In this document: in pieces, positions 23,901 through 34,146 of the stretch | Layout of the letters: every line of letters begins with the position of its first letter | How positions within the stretch are numbered: position 1 is the stretch's first letter | Source: Rutstroemia sp. NJR-2017a BVV2 | Lineage: Eukaryota > Ascomycota > Leotiomycetes > Helotiales > Rutstroemiaceae | Length of the DNA stretch: 64,000 bases | Direction: 5' to 3' | NCBI GenBank assembly: GCA_002946415.1 | Contig: NJPS01000004.1 | Span: 377,001-441,000, forward strand | The notes under the pieces: generated by a model | Seen by the model: only the letters and a program-made list of their open reading frames with translations | Told to the model about the DNA's origin: nothing | The model's database searches: none | Translations under genes and position numbers: made by a program

Positions 23901-24325
23901 TTCAGCGAGGGCTTGTACCTTGGGTTTGATTTCTGCGTGGCCTCAATTTCCGCATGAAGCTTCTCACGAATTTTCTTCGCGATGGCAGTGCCATCGATCT
24001 TTGTGGCTGCCATTGCTGCTGAAGTAGATGAGAATTGCCTGGTGCTGCTGCTTTGAAGAGTGAGGGGAGATGCCAGGGAGATTCTTGTGGGGGAAGAAAA
24101 AGTTGTAGGAGAAAAGCGACCCCGCAATTCGAGGATTTGCCTAACAGCTCGGTCGGCGGAGGCCGAAGGGGACAGGGAAGTCAAGAAGGGTCGAAGTTGC
24201 GGAGAGAGCTGTTGGATTGATGTTGGCCGTGGTTTCCAACTCGAATGGGAGCGAGGCTTGGTAAGACAGCTCAGCGATGTTGGTCGCATGTTACCGCATG
24301 CTTGGGATCGTCTGCTGATGAACAT
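20969..24325 (-). CDS. MIS1: C1-tetrahydrofolate synthase, trifunctional, with mitochondrial presequence
   Basis: Five exons: 24325-23890, 23833-23813, 23758-23721, 23660-21133 and 21077-20969, giving 1043 aa. Two micro-exons (21 and 38 nt) rebuild [34 protein letters not shown]. The N-terminal dehydrogenase/cyclohydrolase part has the [17 protein letters not shown] signature. The large formyl-THF synthetase part has [14 protein letters not shown] (nucleotide loop), [28 protein letters not shown] and [14 protein letters not shown]. It interconverts one-carbon folates (formate to 10-formyl-, methenyl- and methylene-THF) for purines, Met and fMet-tRNA. The first about 100 residues are Arg/Ser-rich and end RQFSSTSAA just before a second in-frame ATG (MAATKIDG, 24013), where the cytosolic form would start. 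It is divergent from eIF3i. Confidence 0.95.
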
Positions 24326-25358
24326 CTTCGGAGACTTTCCTTTTTTCTCGACTGCGGTCTATCGGTGCGATCTGACGAATGAGATTGACGGAAAATCTAT
24401 ACCGCACAACTTGATCTTATTGAGCCAGTTGAATGACTACAACAATGGGAATGGAAGTATGTACAATTGAACGATGAGAATAGAAGATTGAGAAGCAATT
24501 GGTCTTTCTCCCTTTTTCTACAAGGAAGTGTGAGTCAACGAAATCCATAACTTACTTGCAACGTGAAAACACCGGTAGTTTCGGTGCCTTTTGGATGGAC
24601 CTCCTTCACCGGAGTCTGGCTTGAATTACCTTATGGATATTTTTTCTCCTGTCATTTTCCCATATTCCACTTTCCACCCACTTGCCAACCTTGCACTGTG
24701 AGACTGCGCGTCCATTAATCAGTGTGCCTCGTCTGCTTTGCTCAAGGAAAAGTCTCCAGGTTCGCGTAATCTTACACGGTTCCTACATACTTTACTTACG
24801 TAGAAGGTTAGTCAGAGTCATAGTGGATGAACTTACTTCAAAGTAGTCACTCGAGGAGCTCGCGAGGGTCAAAATAAATGTCACACCAAAAATCCGATTT
24901 AGCTAGGAAACCTATTGCTTCAAGAAAAAGATACTATTTATATTATTTAGAATCTCAATAACAAGTTATCGGATTAATATAAACAAAATTCCAGAATACT
25001 CCCAGAAAGCAGCTCTATATTTTTCGTATACAAAGTATGTTTTAATCTTAAACAATAATATTGTTACCAGAATTTATTTGTTTGATATGACATTTATTCT
25101 GACCCTTGCGAGTCGAGTCACTGTAGTCCCAGTCGCCCGCCTCGCCCGCCTCGTCCGCGTCTCGACCTTAAATTCAGTGCTTGCTTGTGATTGGCTAATG
25201 ATAGCACACATTTGAAGAGTCAAATCGCCAGGCGACATCGAACTTTTTGAGGGGCACGAAACTTCTAAGGCGACTCCATCAACAACACTTAAAACAACGT
25301 CTCACCCTCTCCAACATCTAGCTTGTGATTCCAGTAAGATAAATACTGAATCGCAAAT
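24326..25358. promoter_or_regulatory. Divergent promoter region, C1-THF synthase and eIF3i, with inserted element
   Basis: About 1.03 kb between two head-to-head housekeeping genes. It contains the MITE-like element at 24846-25123, which leaves only 235 bp between the element and the eIF3i ATG. A repeated CGCCCGCCTCG motif is seen near 25134-25153. Confidence 0.5.
24846..25123. mobile_element. MITE-like element with terminal inverted repeats
   Basis: The left end (24846-24883, with CTCGCGAGGGTCAAAATAAA in its centre) is the imperfect reverse complement of the right end (25088-25123, with TTTATTCTGACCCTTGCGAG). There are about 5 mismatches and a 3-nt gap over about 36 bp. Both ends abut a TA dinucleotide (24844-24845 and 25124-25125), the target duplication expected for Tc1/mariner-type insertions. 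The 200-bp interior is very AT-rich and encodes nothing. Size, TIRs, TA flanks and non-coding interior fit a non-autonomous MITE. The superfamily assignment is inference. Confidence 0.7.
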
Positions 25359-26579
25359 ATGAGACCCATTCTCCTACAAGGACATGTCAGTAACAACAGC
25401 TCTTTGTTCGTTCTAGTCACCCCCATCACTAACAAGCACACAGGAGCGGGCTCTGACCCAAATCAGGTAGGCGGCAGCGTTTCGCATCACGGCGCATCAA
25501 ATTTTGACTTTCAAACAGATACAATAGAGATGGCGATGTCATCTTCTCAACGGCCAAGGATCAACACATTTGCGCCTGGTTCGCACACAACGGAGAGAGA
25601 TTAGGAACATACCATGGCCATCAGGGAGCGATATGGACTGTTGATGTGGACCCAACAACTACGATCATCGCGAGTGGAGCGGCAGACAACACAGTTCGAT
25701 TATGGGATGTCAAGTCAGGGAAGTGCCTGAAGACCTGGGACTTCAACACTGCCGTCAAGAGAGTCGAGTTCAACGAGGATGCTACACAATTATTGGCTGT
25801 TACCGAACAACGTATGGGTTTCTTGGGAACGATCGTGGTTCTGGATATCAACTTGGATGTCAACGGCCCACAATCCGACGACCGTGCCATGACAATTACC
25901 TGCGCAGAGAGTAAGGCTACCGTTGCCGGATGGAGTTACATGTCGAAATATATCATTGCAGGACATGAGGACGGGAGTGTCTCGCAGTACGATGGAAAGG
26001 TATGACTATCGCCATAAGAAATCTAGTGTGGTTATTTACAGACTTCACAGACTGGCGAGCAACTTGACAACTCTCAAATCCACGAACCAGATATGCCGAT
26101 CACGGATCTTCAGTGGTCACCAGACAGGACATACTTCATTACTGCATCAAAAGACAAGACTGCTAAGGTTAGTTTCTATGTGGGGTAGGGGCAAAAATGG
26201 AAAAGGCTAACATCTTCAGCTCGTCAATGCCCGAGACCTTGAGGTCATGAAGACATATGTAGCGGACACACCACTCAATAGCGCTTCCATCACACCCAAA
26301 AAGGACTTCGTTATCCTCGGAGGTGGTCAAGCTGCTATGGATGTCACGAGAACCTCCGCTCGTCAAGGTAAATTCGAAGCCAGATTCTACCACAAGATCT
26401 TCGAAGAGGAGATTGGTAGAGTTCGTGGACATTTCGGTCCTTTAAACACCGTTTCCGTGGACCCAACAGGAAAAGGATATGCCAGTGGTGGTGAGGATGG
26501 TTACGTACGTGTGCACCAGTTCGACAAGGGATATTTCGACTTCACATATGAAGTTGAGAGACAAGCTAGACAACAGTAG
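25359..26579 (+). CDS. TIF34: Translation initiation factor eIF3 subunit i (WD40)
   Basis: Five exons: 25359-25385, 25444-25466, 25519-25999, 26051-26167 and 26220-26579, giving 335 aa. Two tiny exons give [51 protein letters not shown], the conserved N-terminus of the family. WD40 blades are obvious ([76 protein letters not shown]). Length matches fungal eIF3i (about 335-345 aa). From the family: it is a seven-blade propeller in the eIF3 b-i-g module that helps scanning and start-codon selection on the 40S subunit. An alternative acceptor at 26041 would add three residues, but the intron would then be only 42 nt, so 26050 is preferred. Confidence 0.95.
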
Positions 26580-27221
26580 TTCCGTTTAATGGGCTTGTAG
26601 GAAAGGTGCATTTGCGGGCGTTTGTGGGTCAAATCAAAAAAGGCTTGTAGAATTTAGAAGCATGATCTTCTTGAACAAGAGACTTTGAATGAATGGGGCT
26701 TTGTTACATTATCGCACCCGCTAGTAGTTCTGATGAATGGATGGATATCACAACTGGTTACTGTTAGAGAAGAACAGTAGTGCGATCACCAACGAAGTCT
26801 TGAAGGAACCGTGTGAAGTCAACCCATTACGGTGCAGAAGAACCAGAACTTTGAGACATCATGTCAACACCGATTATTGAAGGGCTTGGGGCAATTGTGG
26901 TAACAACTGAGAACCCCATTATTCAACTAAGCACGGCAATATTATCATTGTATTGGTGATTTGAGGTCTAAATTATTGTCCCAAGCACAGCCTATTTTCT
27001 CCAGCGCCGTAGATTGCGCACCTACTCGTAAACTCGAAAACCCCATCGACCTATCAGGCGGGATTATCCACTCACCGCCTTCCACTTTCTCCTCTAGGCA
27101 AAGTCTCTGCCAAAATGGACCCACTCGACAAGAAAATATTCAATTCATCTCGAAGCAAGAGCCCCAATTGTCTTCGCAATCAATTCTTCTCCCCATCATC
27201 TACAAATTGAAAGAACTCAAA
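26580..27221. other. Intergenic between eIF3i and NOP15-like gene
   Basis: 642 bp; the 3' UTR of eIF3i and the promoter of the next gene. Nothing distinctive was seen. Confidence 0.4.
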
Positions 27222-28640
27222 ATGGCCAAAGAAGCGCAAATCCAGAAAAAGCGCAAAGGTTCGTAACATACTTTGGTAATTCAATATTTGAGAATGGTAC
27301 GCTAATGAGTAAATCAAATTCAGCTTCAGCAGCTTCTGCGGCACCGGCAGACGAGGTTGCGAAGTTGAAGAAGGTTAAGAAGTTGGAGGCAGAAGTTAAG
27401 AAAATCCCGGAGAAGAAACGCAAAGGTATTTTACTTCTGTTTGGGTGTGGCTTGCGTGGCAATGGCTGATTGAAATGAAATGACACTAGCTGCGGAGGAG
27501 GTTGCGCCGGAAGCTGTTAAGAAAACTAAGACTCCACCAAAGTCCTCGAAGGACGTTGCTGCTACCGAGAAGGCGCTCAAGGCTGTAAAAGCAAACGTTC
27601 AGAAGAAGCCGAAGTCGAAGAAAACCAAGGAGCCTGAACCAGAACCCGAATCGAGCGAAGATGAGGAAGAAGCAGTAGATGATTCTGCTGTGGCTGAAGC
27701 GCAAGATGATGAGGACGACGAGGACGACGAGGAAGATGATCAAACACAAGCTCTTTTGAAAGGTTTCGAGTCCGATAGCGACGAGGAAGAAAACGCAAAA
27801 GAGGGCGGACTTGAAGAAGGTCAACCAGTCCCCAATGCGCTCGAAAAGCTCTCCAAAAAAGAAAAGAAAGCAATCAGGAAAGCTGCCGAGAAAGCCGCCG
27901 ATGAAAAACCAGGCGTCGTCTACATTGGACGAATCCCCCACGGTTTCTATGAAAATGAGATGAAAGCATATTTCTCCCAATTTGGCAACATCTTGAAAAT
28001 CCGCATGTCGAGAAATAGAAAGACGGGTGCTAGCAAGCACTATGCATGGATTCAATTCGAGAGCAAAGGTGTTGCCGAAATTGTGGCGAAGACGATGGAC
28101 AACTACCTCTTATTCAACCACATTCTCAAAGTCAAGCTTGTAGCGGACGAGCAAATCTCCCCCGACCTCTTCAAAGGCGCCAACCGAAGATTCAAGAAAG
28201 TCCCATGGAACAAGATCGAAGGCCGCAAACTTGAACAAGGTGCCAGTGAAGATCAATGGGAGAAGCGACGCACCAAGGAGGAGAAGAGGCGCGCGAAGAA
28301 GTTGGAGAAATTGCAGGCTATGGACTACGAGTTCGACGCGCCGCAGCTCAAGTCCGCTAAAGGTGTAGCTAAGAAGCCAGCTGCCAAAATCACTGAGAAT
28401 GGTGAGGCGGACGAGGAAACAGCAGCCGTAGAGGAAGAGCCTAAAGCCATTGAAGCCCCACCGGCGCCGGTAGTTGAGGAGCCGGTTAAGAAGAAGAAGG
28501 TCAAGAAGACGAAGGTTGTGGAAGAACTCCCTGACGCAACGCTTGTGGCGGAGACGACTGTTACGACTGAGGAGGTTGTGGAGGTTGTGGAGAAACCGAA
28601 GGAGAAGAAGAGTAAGAAGTCTAAGAAGGCTAAAGCCTGA
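27222..28640 (+). CDS. NOP15: Nop15/NIFK-type nucleolar RRM protein
   Basis: Three exons: 27222-27258, 27324-27425 and 27490-28640, giving 429 aa. The N-terminal 140 residues are Lys-rich with acidic runs (SSEDEEEAVDD, QDDEDDEDDEEDD), typical of nucleolar proteins. A single RRM covers about residues 188-265, with RNP2 VYIGRI and RNP1 KHYAWIQF. Directly after it is the family extension (ADEQISPDLFKGANRRFKKVPWNKIEGRKLEQG), shared by Nop15 and human NIFK. The C-terminal part is Lys/Glu-rich and ends KKSKKSKKAKA. From the family: it is an assembly factor of pre-60S ribosomes that binds pre-rRNA near ITS2. The protein is longer than yeast Nop15 because of the low-complexity tails, which is common in filamentous fungi. 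Confidence 0.92.
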
Positions 28641-29016
28641 GTTAGTATGTTGGAGGTTGTGTATTGATGTGCTGTCGCTTCTAGCTAATTGAATGATACA
28701 CCTGGAGTTATGAGAGGAAAAACCAACACTGTTGGTGGGGGAAAAGACGAAGAAAATGAAAGATCGGTGGAAAATCTTGCTACATTGCTTCACTGTGGAG
28801 CTGATACTGTTTCATACCTCTGTACTCATGAATAAAGATATATGGCTAGTTGCAATAGACCACGAACTGACGTACATATGAATTGTCCATCTCTTGAGCT
28901 GGTGACTATATAATACGTCTATCCCTAGATCAACACCTCTATTTACGCTTTATTATTTGCAAACTCCGTATCCCAGCATACTTTTACAGTCTAACTCGCT
29001 CGCATCTTCCCTTCCC
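28641..29016. terminator. Convergent 3' region, NOP15 and amino acid transporter
   Basis: 376 bp between two converging genes, so both transcripts must end here. AATAAA-like strings occur (for example ATGAATAAAG near 28830). Overlapping 3' UTRs are possible. Confidence 0.4.
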
Positions 29017-30940
29017 CTATGCACACTGCGTATTACCCCCCTCATTCCTGATTATCTTCCCCACTGCCTGCAGCAAACTAATACCCATCACCACGCCCCC
29101 AAACGCCACACACGCCGCCGCCATCGCAGTCCTCCAACTCCTACTACTCAACCGAATATAACATAGCGGCGGTAATATATACGCCAACGCACACGCACTC
29201 GTCGCACCAATCAACTCAAACACCGCCCCCAAATCACACGTCATGAGACTGACGCCCATCGCCGTAACCACCAGCGCGCTGGTGAATATCAGATGCAAAT
29301 GCATGTTGAACGGGTCCCCCGGGAACCAGTAGTTGAGCATGACTTCGCGGCAGACGAAGGCTTCGAGCGGGAGGGTGGTCAGCATGTTGAGGCCGAAACA
29401 GAGCCGCGCGAGGTTGACGAGGGGGTTGGTTGAGGGGAAGTTGTTGAGGACGTTGCCGAGGGTGAGGGAGCCGAAGGTGAGGAAGCCGGAGAGGGCCATT
29501 AGGAGGCAGGCGAGCATGGAGATGCTGGTGCTGTAGTGGGTAACGCGGGAGAAGCGGTCGATGGTGGGGGTTTGGAGGGAGCCGTAGATTAGGAGGGAGT
29601 TGTGATGGCAGACGAATGCTGGGGGGAGGGGGAGGGGTTAGTTGGGTGGTTGAGGATGGTGGGAGGGGGTAACGTACCGAATGATATTACACCGATGGCT
29701 TGGAAAATGCCATCGTTGATGGTAAGGAGGGGTCTTGAGAATGTCCCCCTGCTTTCAGCGGGTACCATGAACCCTTGAGTAACGACCGTAAATAAGATGA
29801 TAACCATACTGATCAACGCCAATGTGCTTGCTTTTGCCAACTACACCCATTAGCATCATACCATAACATCTCTCAGAGCGTCGCCTGCCTATTCAGCATG
29901 CAAGAACTTACTTTCGCAATATCTCTATACAAACTCAACGGATAACTAATCCCCAGCACAAAAACCACAATACAACCCCTCCTATCCGCCAACAATCCCA
30001 GCACAGGAACCTCCCTCAACCCCGGCCAAACCGCCGTCAGCACATGCGGAATCGAGTCCCCCACAATAATACAAAAAGCAATCATGCCCCCAAACGCAAA
30101 CGCCCACTGCGCAACACTAATCGCAATGAGCCCCGTCTTCCCAAAACAGAACTCCACCGTGCCCTGGAAGCTATCTCGCCCGCTCAGTTTGCTATTTATA
30201 ACGATCAGGCGAATCGTCCAGTCGACGGTGATCGTCAAGCAGATTAGCAGAATCACACCCGTCAGCAGTCCCGCTTGCCGGAATGCGTATGGTTGGCCGA
30301 TGATTCCTGCGCCGATTATCGAGTTCGCCATGTTCATGAATGCGTTGCGCAGATTGGATTTGGGGCGGGAGCGCTCGCGCTCCGCCCACGAATCGATGTC
30401 GTCGTCGTTGGAGCCCCAGGGATTGGATGCGACGGTTACGGAGGGCGCTTCGATGCCGGTTAGGAGGGGGGTGAATTGTTGGGTGCGGGCGGAGGGGTGG
30501 GCGGTTGTGGGAGAGCGAGTGGCATCGTCGTAGGGTGGTGGACCGTCGTCATTGTTATGTTCGTGAGCAGGAGACGCATCGGATAGAGGTGGCAGATCGA
30601 ATCGTACGCGGTTCGGTGTTCGTGGTGTGTGAGGAGTTTGCTCTTGGCCGGCATGAACTATGATATCCTCGTCGTCGCTGACATCTTGACCAGCGAGAAG
30701 ACCGCGGTCTTCTTCGGCGTTATGAGCTTCTTCGCTCTCGCCATTTCGCCGGCTGTTGTTAGTTTTGGCTTTTGCCATCATTGCTATCGTGGGAGCATTG
30801 TGTGTTTGCAATTGGCATGTGTTGAGAGTTGCGTAAGGTGAGACTGCGCCGTCGTTCTGGCCACAAATCGAGGGTGCTAAACCTTGTAAATACGGATTTG
30901 AGCGGCCGCATGCGGAACGTTGTTCCAAAATAGCAATCAT
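29017..30940 (-). CDS. Vacuolar-type amino acid transporter (AVT / SLC38-like)
   Basis: Three exons: 30940-29912, 29840-29678 and 29618-29017, giving up to 597 aa. A hydrophilic N-terminus of about 200 residues (acidic, with SP/TP sites) precedes the amino-acid transporter core, which starts at SNLRNAFMNMANSIIGAGIIGQPYAFRQAGLLTGVILL; the GAGI/LG motif in TM1 is the family hallmark. Further helices follow (VAQWAFAFGGMIAFCIIVGDSIPHVL, LALISMVIILFTVVTQGF, AFVCHHNSLLIYGSLQ), giving about 11 membrane segments. The second intron has a C-rich 3' end (CCCCCCAG). The true start may be the MMAKAKTNN pair at 30781 (about 544 aa), since the upstream 53 codons look less coding. From the family: a proton-coupled amino acid transporter of the vacuole or endomembranes. 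Direction and substrate are unknown. Confidence 0.88.
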
Positions 30941-31129
30941 TCACCAAGTGCAAATATATTCACATCTAACTTATAGATTCAGTTTACTCGTATTTTACAT
31001 AGAATTAAATTCAAATTGTCTTGAACTTATAATTTAGATTTAGATGCCTTCCCTCTATGGTTTTCCTTAAATTTACTTATCCTAGACACTATTAGCAATC
31101 TAGTCCTAGAAAGTTTCTTCACAGTAAAC

Positions 31130-31558
31130 TCACATATCGTCACTCGCAACTTCAAACAGCACATCCTGCGCTCCCTCCCAAAGCACCTTCTCGCCTAACG
31201 GCCTCAAATTCTCCCCACCACTTGTGACCGTCAAGAAGTGATTCGCAGCCAACGTCCCCATCTTACTAGCAAACGAAACCCCTCCATAACAAAACAGAAT
31301 CTCCGTCTCCGAGATCCCTCCAGGGTAGAGGAGGATATGGCCAGCAGCGGGATGCGACGTATGGTTCTCGTATGAAAGACCAAAATCTGTGTCGCCGAGA
31401 GGAATCCACATTCCTTCTCCGCTCCAGCGCACGTGGATCAGCTTTTGGCGGTAGGGGAGAAGAGTGAGAAATTTCTGGACGGTCTTTGGAGCGGCGGATT
31501 CGAATTCGGCGAGGAATTGGTAGGGCCCTGCTGTTATGAGAATGGTGGGTTGCGACAT
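31130..31558 (-). CDS. DUF3830-like, cyclophilin-fold small protein
   Basis: A single-exon frame of 142 aa (MSQPTILITAGPYQFLAEFESAAPKTVQKFLTLLPYRQKLIHVRWSGEGMWIPLGD..). The pattern of an early PYQFLAEFE strand, an APKTV helix and a VRWSGEGMWIPLGD core resembles the DUF3830/cyclophilin-like fold, better known from bacteria. The C-terminal half has GHILLYPGGISETEILFCYGG, also typical. No function is established for the family, to my knowledge. It lies about 190 bp beyond the transporter's upstream end, on the same strand. The absence of introns and the bacterial-type family raise the possibility of an old horizontal transfer, which is inference. Confidence 0.65.
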   Translation of the reverse strand: MSQPTILITAGPYQFLAEFESAAPKTVQKFLTLLPYRQKLIHVRWSGEGMWIPLGDTDFGLSYENHTSHPAAGHILLYPGGISETEILFCYGGVSFASKMGTLAANHFLTVTSGGENLRPLGEKVLWEGAQDVLFEVASDDM

Positions 31559-32237
31559 TTTGCTTGTGGTGAGGATTTCTTGGGTTATGAAATGGAAAGG
31601 ATTCTCGGACGAAGGATATTTCCAACAATTGCTGGGAGATCAAATTCTACTTTTGAGATATGCCCTTGGAACAGAGTTTATCGGCAAGAAACCGGATTGG
31701 CCGCTCTCCCACTCTTCATCGGCCCCCGAGCCGATTTCGAAATCTCGCAATATGCACTGTTCAGTCCAAGGTAGTCCCTGTGGACAGTTGAGCACAATGT
31801 CATTGGAAGACTACGACTCAAATATTTTGGTGCATTCAGCTTTCATGAGATGCGGGAAGTTTTCCTTTCAGTATTAAGGTGTTCTTTATTTATCAAGATT
31901 CCAGACAAACACTTACTTTGTAGATACTTTGAGGAGCAAGACTCAACAAATGGTAAGCCGACAAAGACGTCATTGTCTACGATGTACAGACTCTGCAGAG
32001 TCTCACACACCTTTGTCTTGTATGTCTGAACAGCGAAAAGATTTTGCCTACATAGACATCCAGCCCGCACCTTATTCTCAAGTTCTATACAGTCAGTCCA
32101 TTTGTATTTGAAATTACTCAACTTTTGTTGGCTCTTCACCTCATTAAAATATTGCCAAATTGTGAAAACAGCCGATTCTTTCAAGAATTGATCACATTTC
32201 CAATCTTTATACCGATAGTGGAACAATCAGAATCACA
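31559..32237. other. Gene-free interval, about 0.7 kb
   Basis: A divergent spacer between the DUF3830-like gene and the exonuclease-like gene. A 127-codon antisense frame (31843-32226) is open but has no features, and it was rejected as a gene. Confidence 0.4.
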
Positions 32238-33227
32238 ATGGGATCAATCACCGTCGTCCAAGAATGCAGCTCCTACATGAACGATCCATATGGCTTTGAC
32301 GATGTATATGACTCTAGGCTGCCCGAGGTTCATAGGGGTTTCACCCTTGGCGATATGTCACCCACTTCATCATGCAGTCTCATTGATACAGACGATGAGA
32401 CATCTGAGCTGCCCGAGGTTCATGGAGATATTACCCTTGGCGATATGTCACCCATCTCGTCCTACAGTATCATTGATACAGCCGACGGAGTCAGCAGACT
32501 TATAGACGATATTTCACTTCATATACCTGACAAAGTCAGCAGAATTGTAGACAGTTCTGAGCTAACCCTCTTTCTGGACGTAAAAGGTGTCAACCTCGGT
32601 CGTGGCGGAACGGTTTCTATCCTCCAGATTCGTGTCCATCCCACATCAGAAACCTTCCTAGTCGATATCTACCGTCTTGGTTGGCAAGCATTTACTACGC
32701 CCGGCAAATTATATCCTTCCGAGACTATGAAGTCGATCCTGTCTTCATCCCTGGTCCCAAAAGTTTTCTTCGACGTCCGCAACGGACCTAGCGCTCTCTT
32801 TAGTCAGTTCAAAATCTCGGTGGAAAATGTCCTTGACATCCAACTTATGGAATTCTACACTCGCGACTTCAAGGTCAACAACAGCACCCAGCTAATGGGT
32901 TTTTGGGAGTGCCTTACCCATGACCCCGGGATAACTCCGGCCACTCGCGCTACTTGCAGAAAGATCAGAGACAAGGGACGAACCCTCTTCGCGCCGAACC
33001 ATGGGGGCCGTCCTGAGATTTTCAACCTAAGACCATTGAATAACGATCTGAAGGATTGTATTATCCAGGACTTAATACTCATGTCTGTCCTGTATGACTG
33101 TTATATTGAGAGACTCACAATATCTACACGACTAATAGTGGAAGCAGAGGTGAAGAGCAAGCTTATGGATTTACAGTCACAAAATTATCCAAAAGGTAAC
33201 AGATCTCCAAGAAAGTATGGTTACTAG
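32238..33227 (+). CDS. Degenerate 3'-5' exonuclease-like protein (EXD1-like fold)
   Basis: An intronless frame of 329 aa. Residues about 105-300 look like the DEDD exonuclease-like fold common in fungal genomes: ELTLFLDVKGVNLGRGGTVSILQIRVHP (Exo I region), VPKVFFDVRNGPSALFSQFKISVENVLDIQLMEFYTR (Exo II region). The catalytic pattern appears broken. Exo I should read D-x-E and reads D114-V-K116. The Exo II region, in which family members usually carry Asp after DVRN, reads NGPSAL. The N-terminus contains a tandem 30-residue duplication (residues 28-57 and 58-87, LPEVHxxxTLGDMSPxSSxSxIDT) from a 90-bp DNA duplication. Thus the protein is probably non-catalytic, or the gene is decaying although still open. 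Confidence 0.65.
   Translation: MGSITVVQECSSYMNDPYGFDDVYDSRLPEVHRGFTLGDMSPTSSCSLIDTDDETSELPEVHGDITLGDMSPISSYSIIDTADGVSRLIDDISLHIPDKVSRIVDSSELTLFLDVKGVNLGRGGTVSILQIRVHPTSETFLVDIYRLGWQAFTTPGKLYPSETMKSILSSSLVPKVFFDVRNGPSALFSQFKISVENVLDIQLMEFYTRDFKVNNSTQLMGFWECLTHDPGITPATRATCRKIRDKGRTLFAPNHGGRPEIFNLRPLNNDLKDCIIQDLILMSVLYDCYIERLTISTRLIVEAEVKSKLMDLQSQNYPKGNRSPRKYGY
32319..32498 (+). repeat. 90-bp tandem duplication inside the exonuclease-like gene
   Basis: Two copies start with CTGCCCGAGGTTCAT, at 32319 and 32409, and share CTTGGCGATATGTCACCCA and ATTGATACAG. The exact 90-bp period preserves the frame. The copies have diverged at many sites, so the duplication is not recent. Confidence 0.85.
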
Positions 33228-34146
33228 GGCGGTAAAGTATTCTCACAATTCGATATCAGTATGGATTTCATACAGATGTTAAGGCACCCTACCCTGTACA
33301 TTTCCTTTGTTCCTTACACTACATACAGTCTCTGAGCAATTTGACTCTTCGATCCACGGATGAACAATCCATTTTAATTAATACATTTTTCCTACTTCAT
33401 CAAAACAATAAATTTCATCTCCCTTTTCTTCACGCCCAACTGAAACAACCAACTAATTCCTGCTGTCCCAAGTTAGCCGTGTTTATCTGCATCATATATC
33501 GTCGTTCTCCGATATGTTCCTGTACCACAATGTCTTCTGCATGTGCTTCACCCCTATCGTTAGCGAGAGTAGCGTACGCTTGGATCCTGGCCAATATATT
33601 TCAATGCATGATGCTACATATTCGATTTGTTTCCGTGCAAAAAAGCAGAAAAGGAATTTTCAATCTCTAGCTTCTAGTATGCAAGCCCGAATTGTGTCTC
33701 AGGTACCAGCGATCCGAAGCCAAATCGCCTATATGTGTAATGATATCATGGAATGATGTGCTGCAGGAACAGGCAGAACGGGTATTCTGCTGTCTGCCGC
33801 CCCACACATTTGCAGGCTGCCTGCACCATATGTAAGTGCATTCTGGGGAACAACCTCTTCGCGAGTCTCTCTTTAAAAATCTCTAGGCTATACACAAATA
33901 CTCGTAACCGCGGATATCCGTAAACCGCTCCGCTCCGTCCACTTACGGATTATCCGTCAATCCGCGGGACCGCGGGGTAACCAGGATGAGAGGCACCTCA
34001 TCCTGGTCGCCGTCAAAATTGCAGATCTAGAGGGACTTCTTTTACATTCTACCGCCGAAGGAATCATCCAGCTATTGACATACTTGGAGCATCACAACTT
34101 TAGGCAATTAGGTAATTGAGAATATGATTGTATTCAAAGAATCTTA
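33228..34146. other. Convergent intergenic region with hairpin cluster
   Basis: 919 bp between converging genes. It has no convincing gene. The hairpin-forming sequences at 33911-34007 are listed separately. Confidence 0.45.
33911..34007. repeat. Hairpin cluster, possible transposon remnant
   Basis: Two inverted repeats lie back to back. CGGATATCCGTAA (33911-33923) pairs with TTACGGATTATCCG (33943-33956) with a one-base bulge. ACCAGGATGAG (33980-33990) pairs perfectly with CTCATCCTGGT (33997-34007) around a 6-nt loop. Between them are several CCGCGG/ATCCGCGG strings. Short self-complementary CGGATATCCG-type DNA is often left by DNA transposons, but no TIR/TSD pair could be defined. Confidence 0.5.

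Noticed and set aside
31843..32226. 127-codon minus-strand frame upstream of the exonuclease-like gene
   Set aside because: AT-rich intergenic DNA, no signal peptide, domain or plausible promoter spacing; likely a chance frame.
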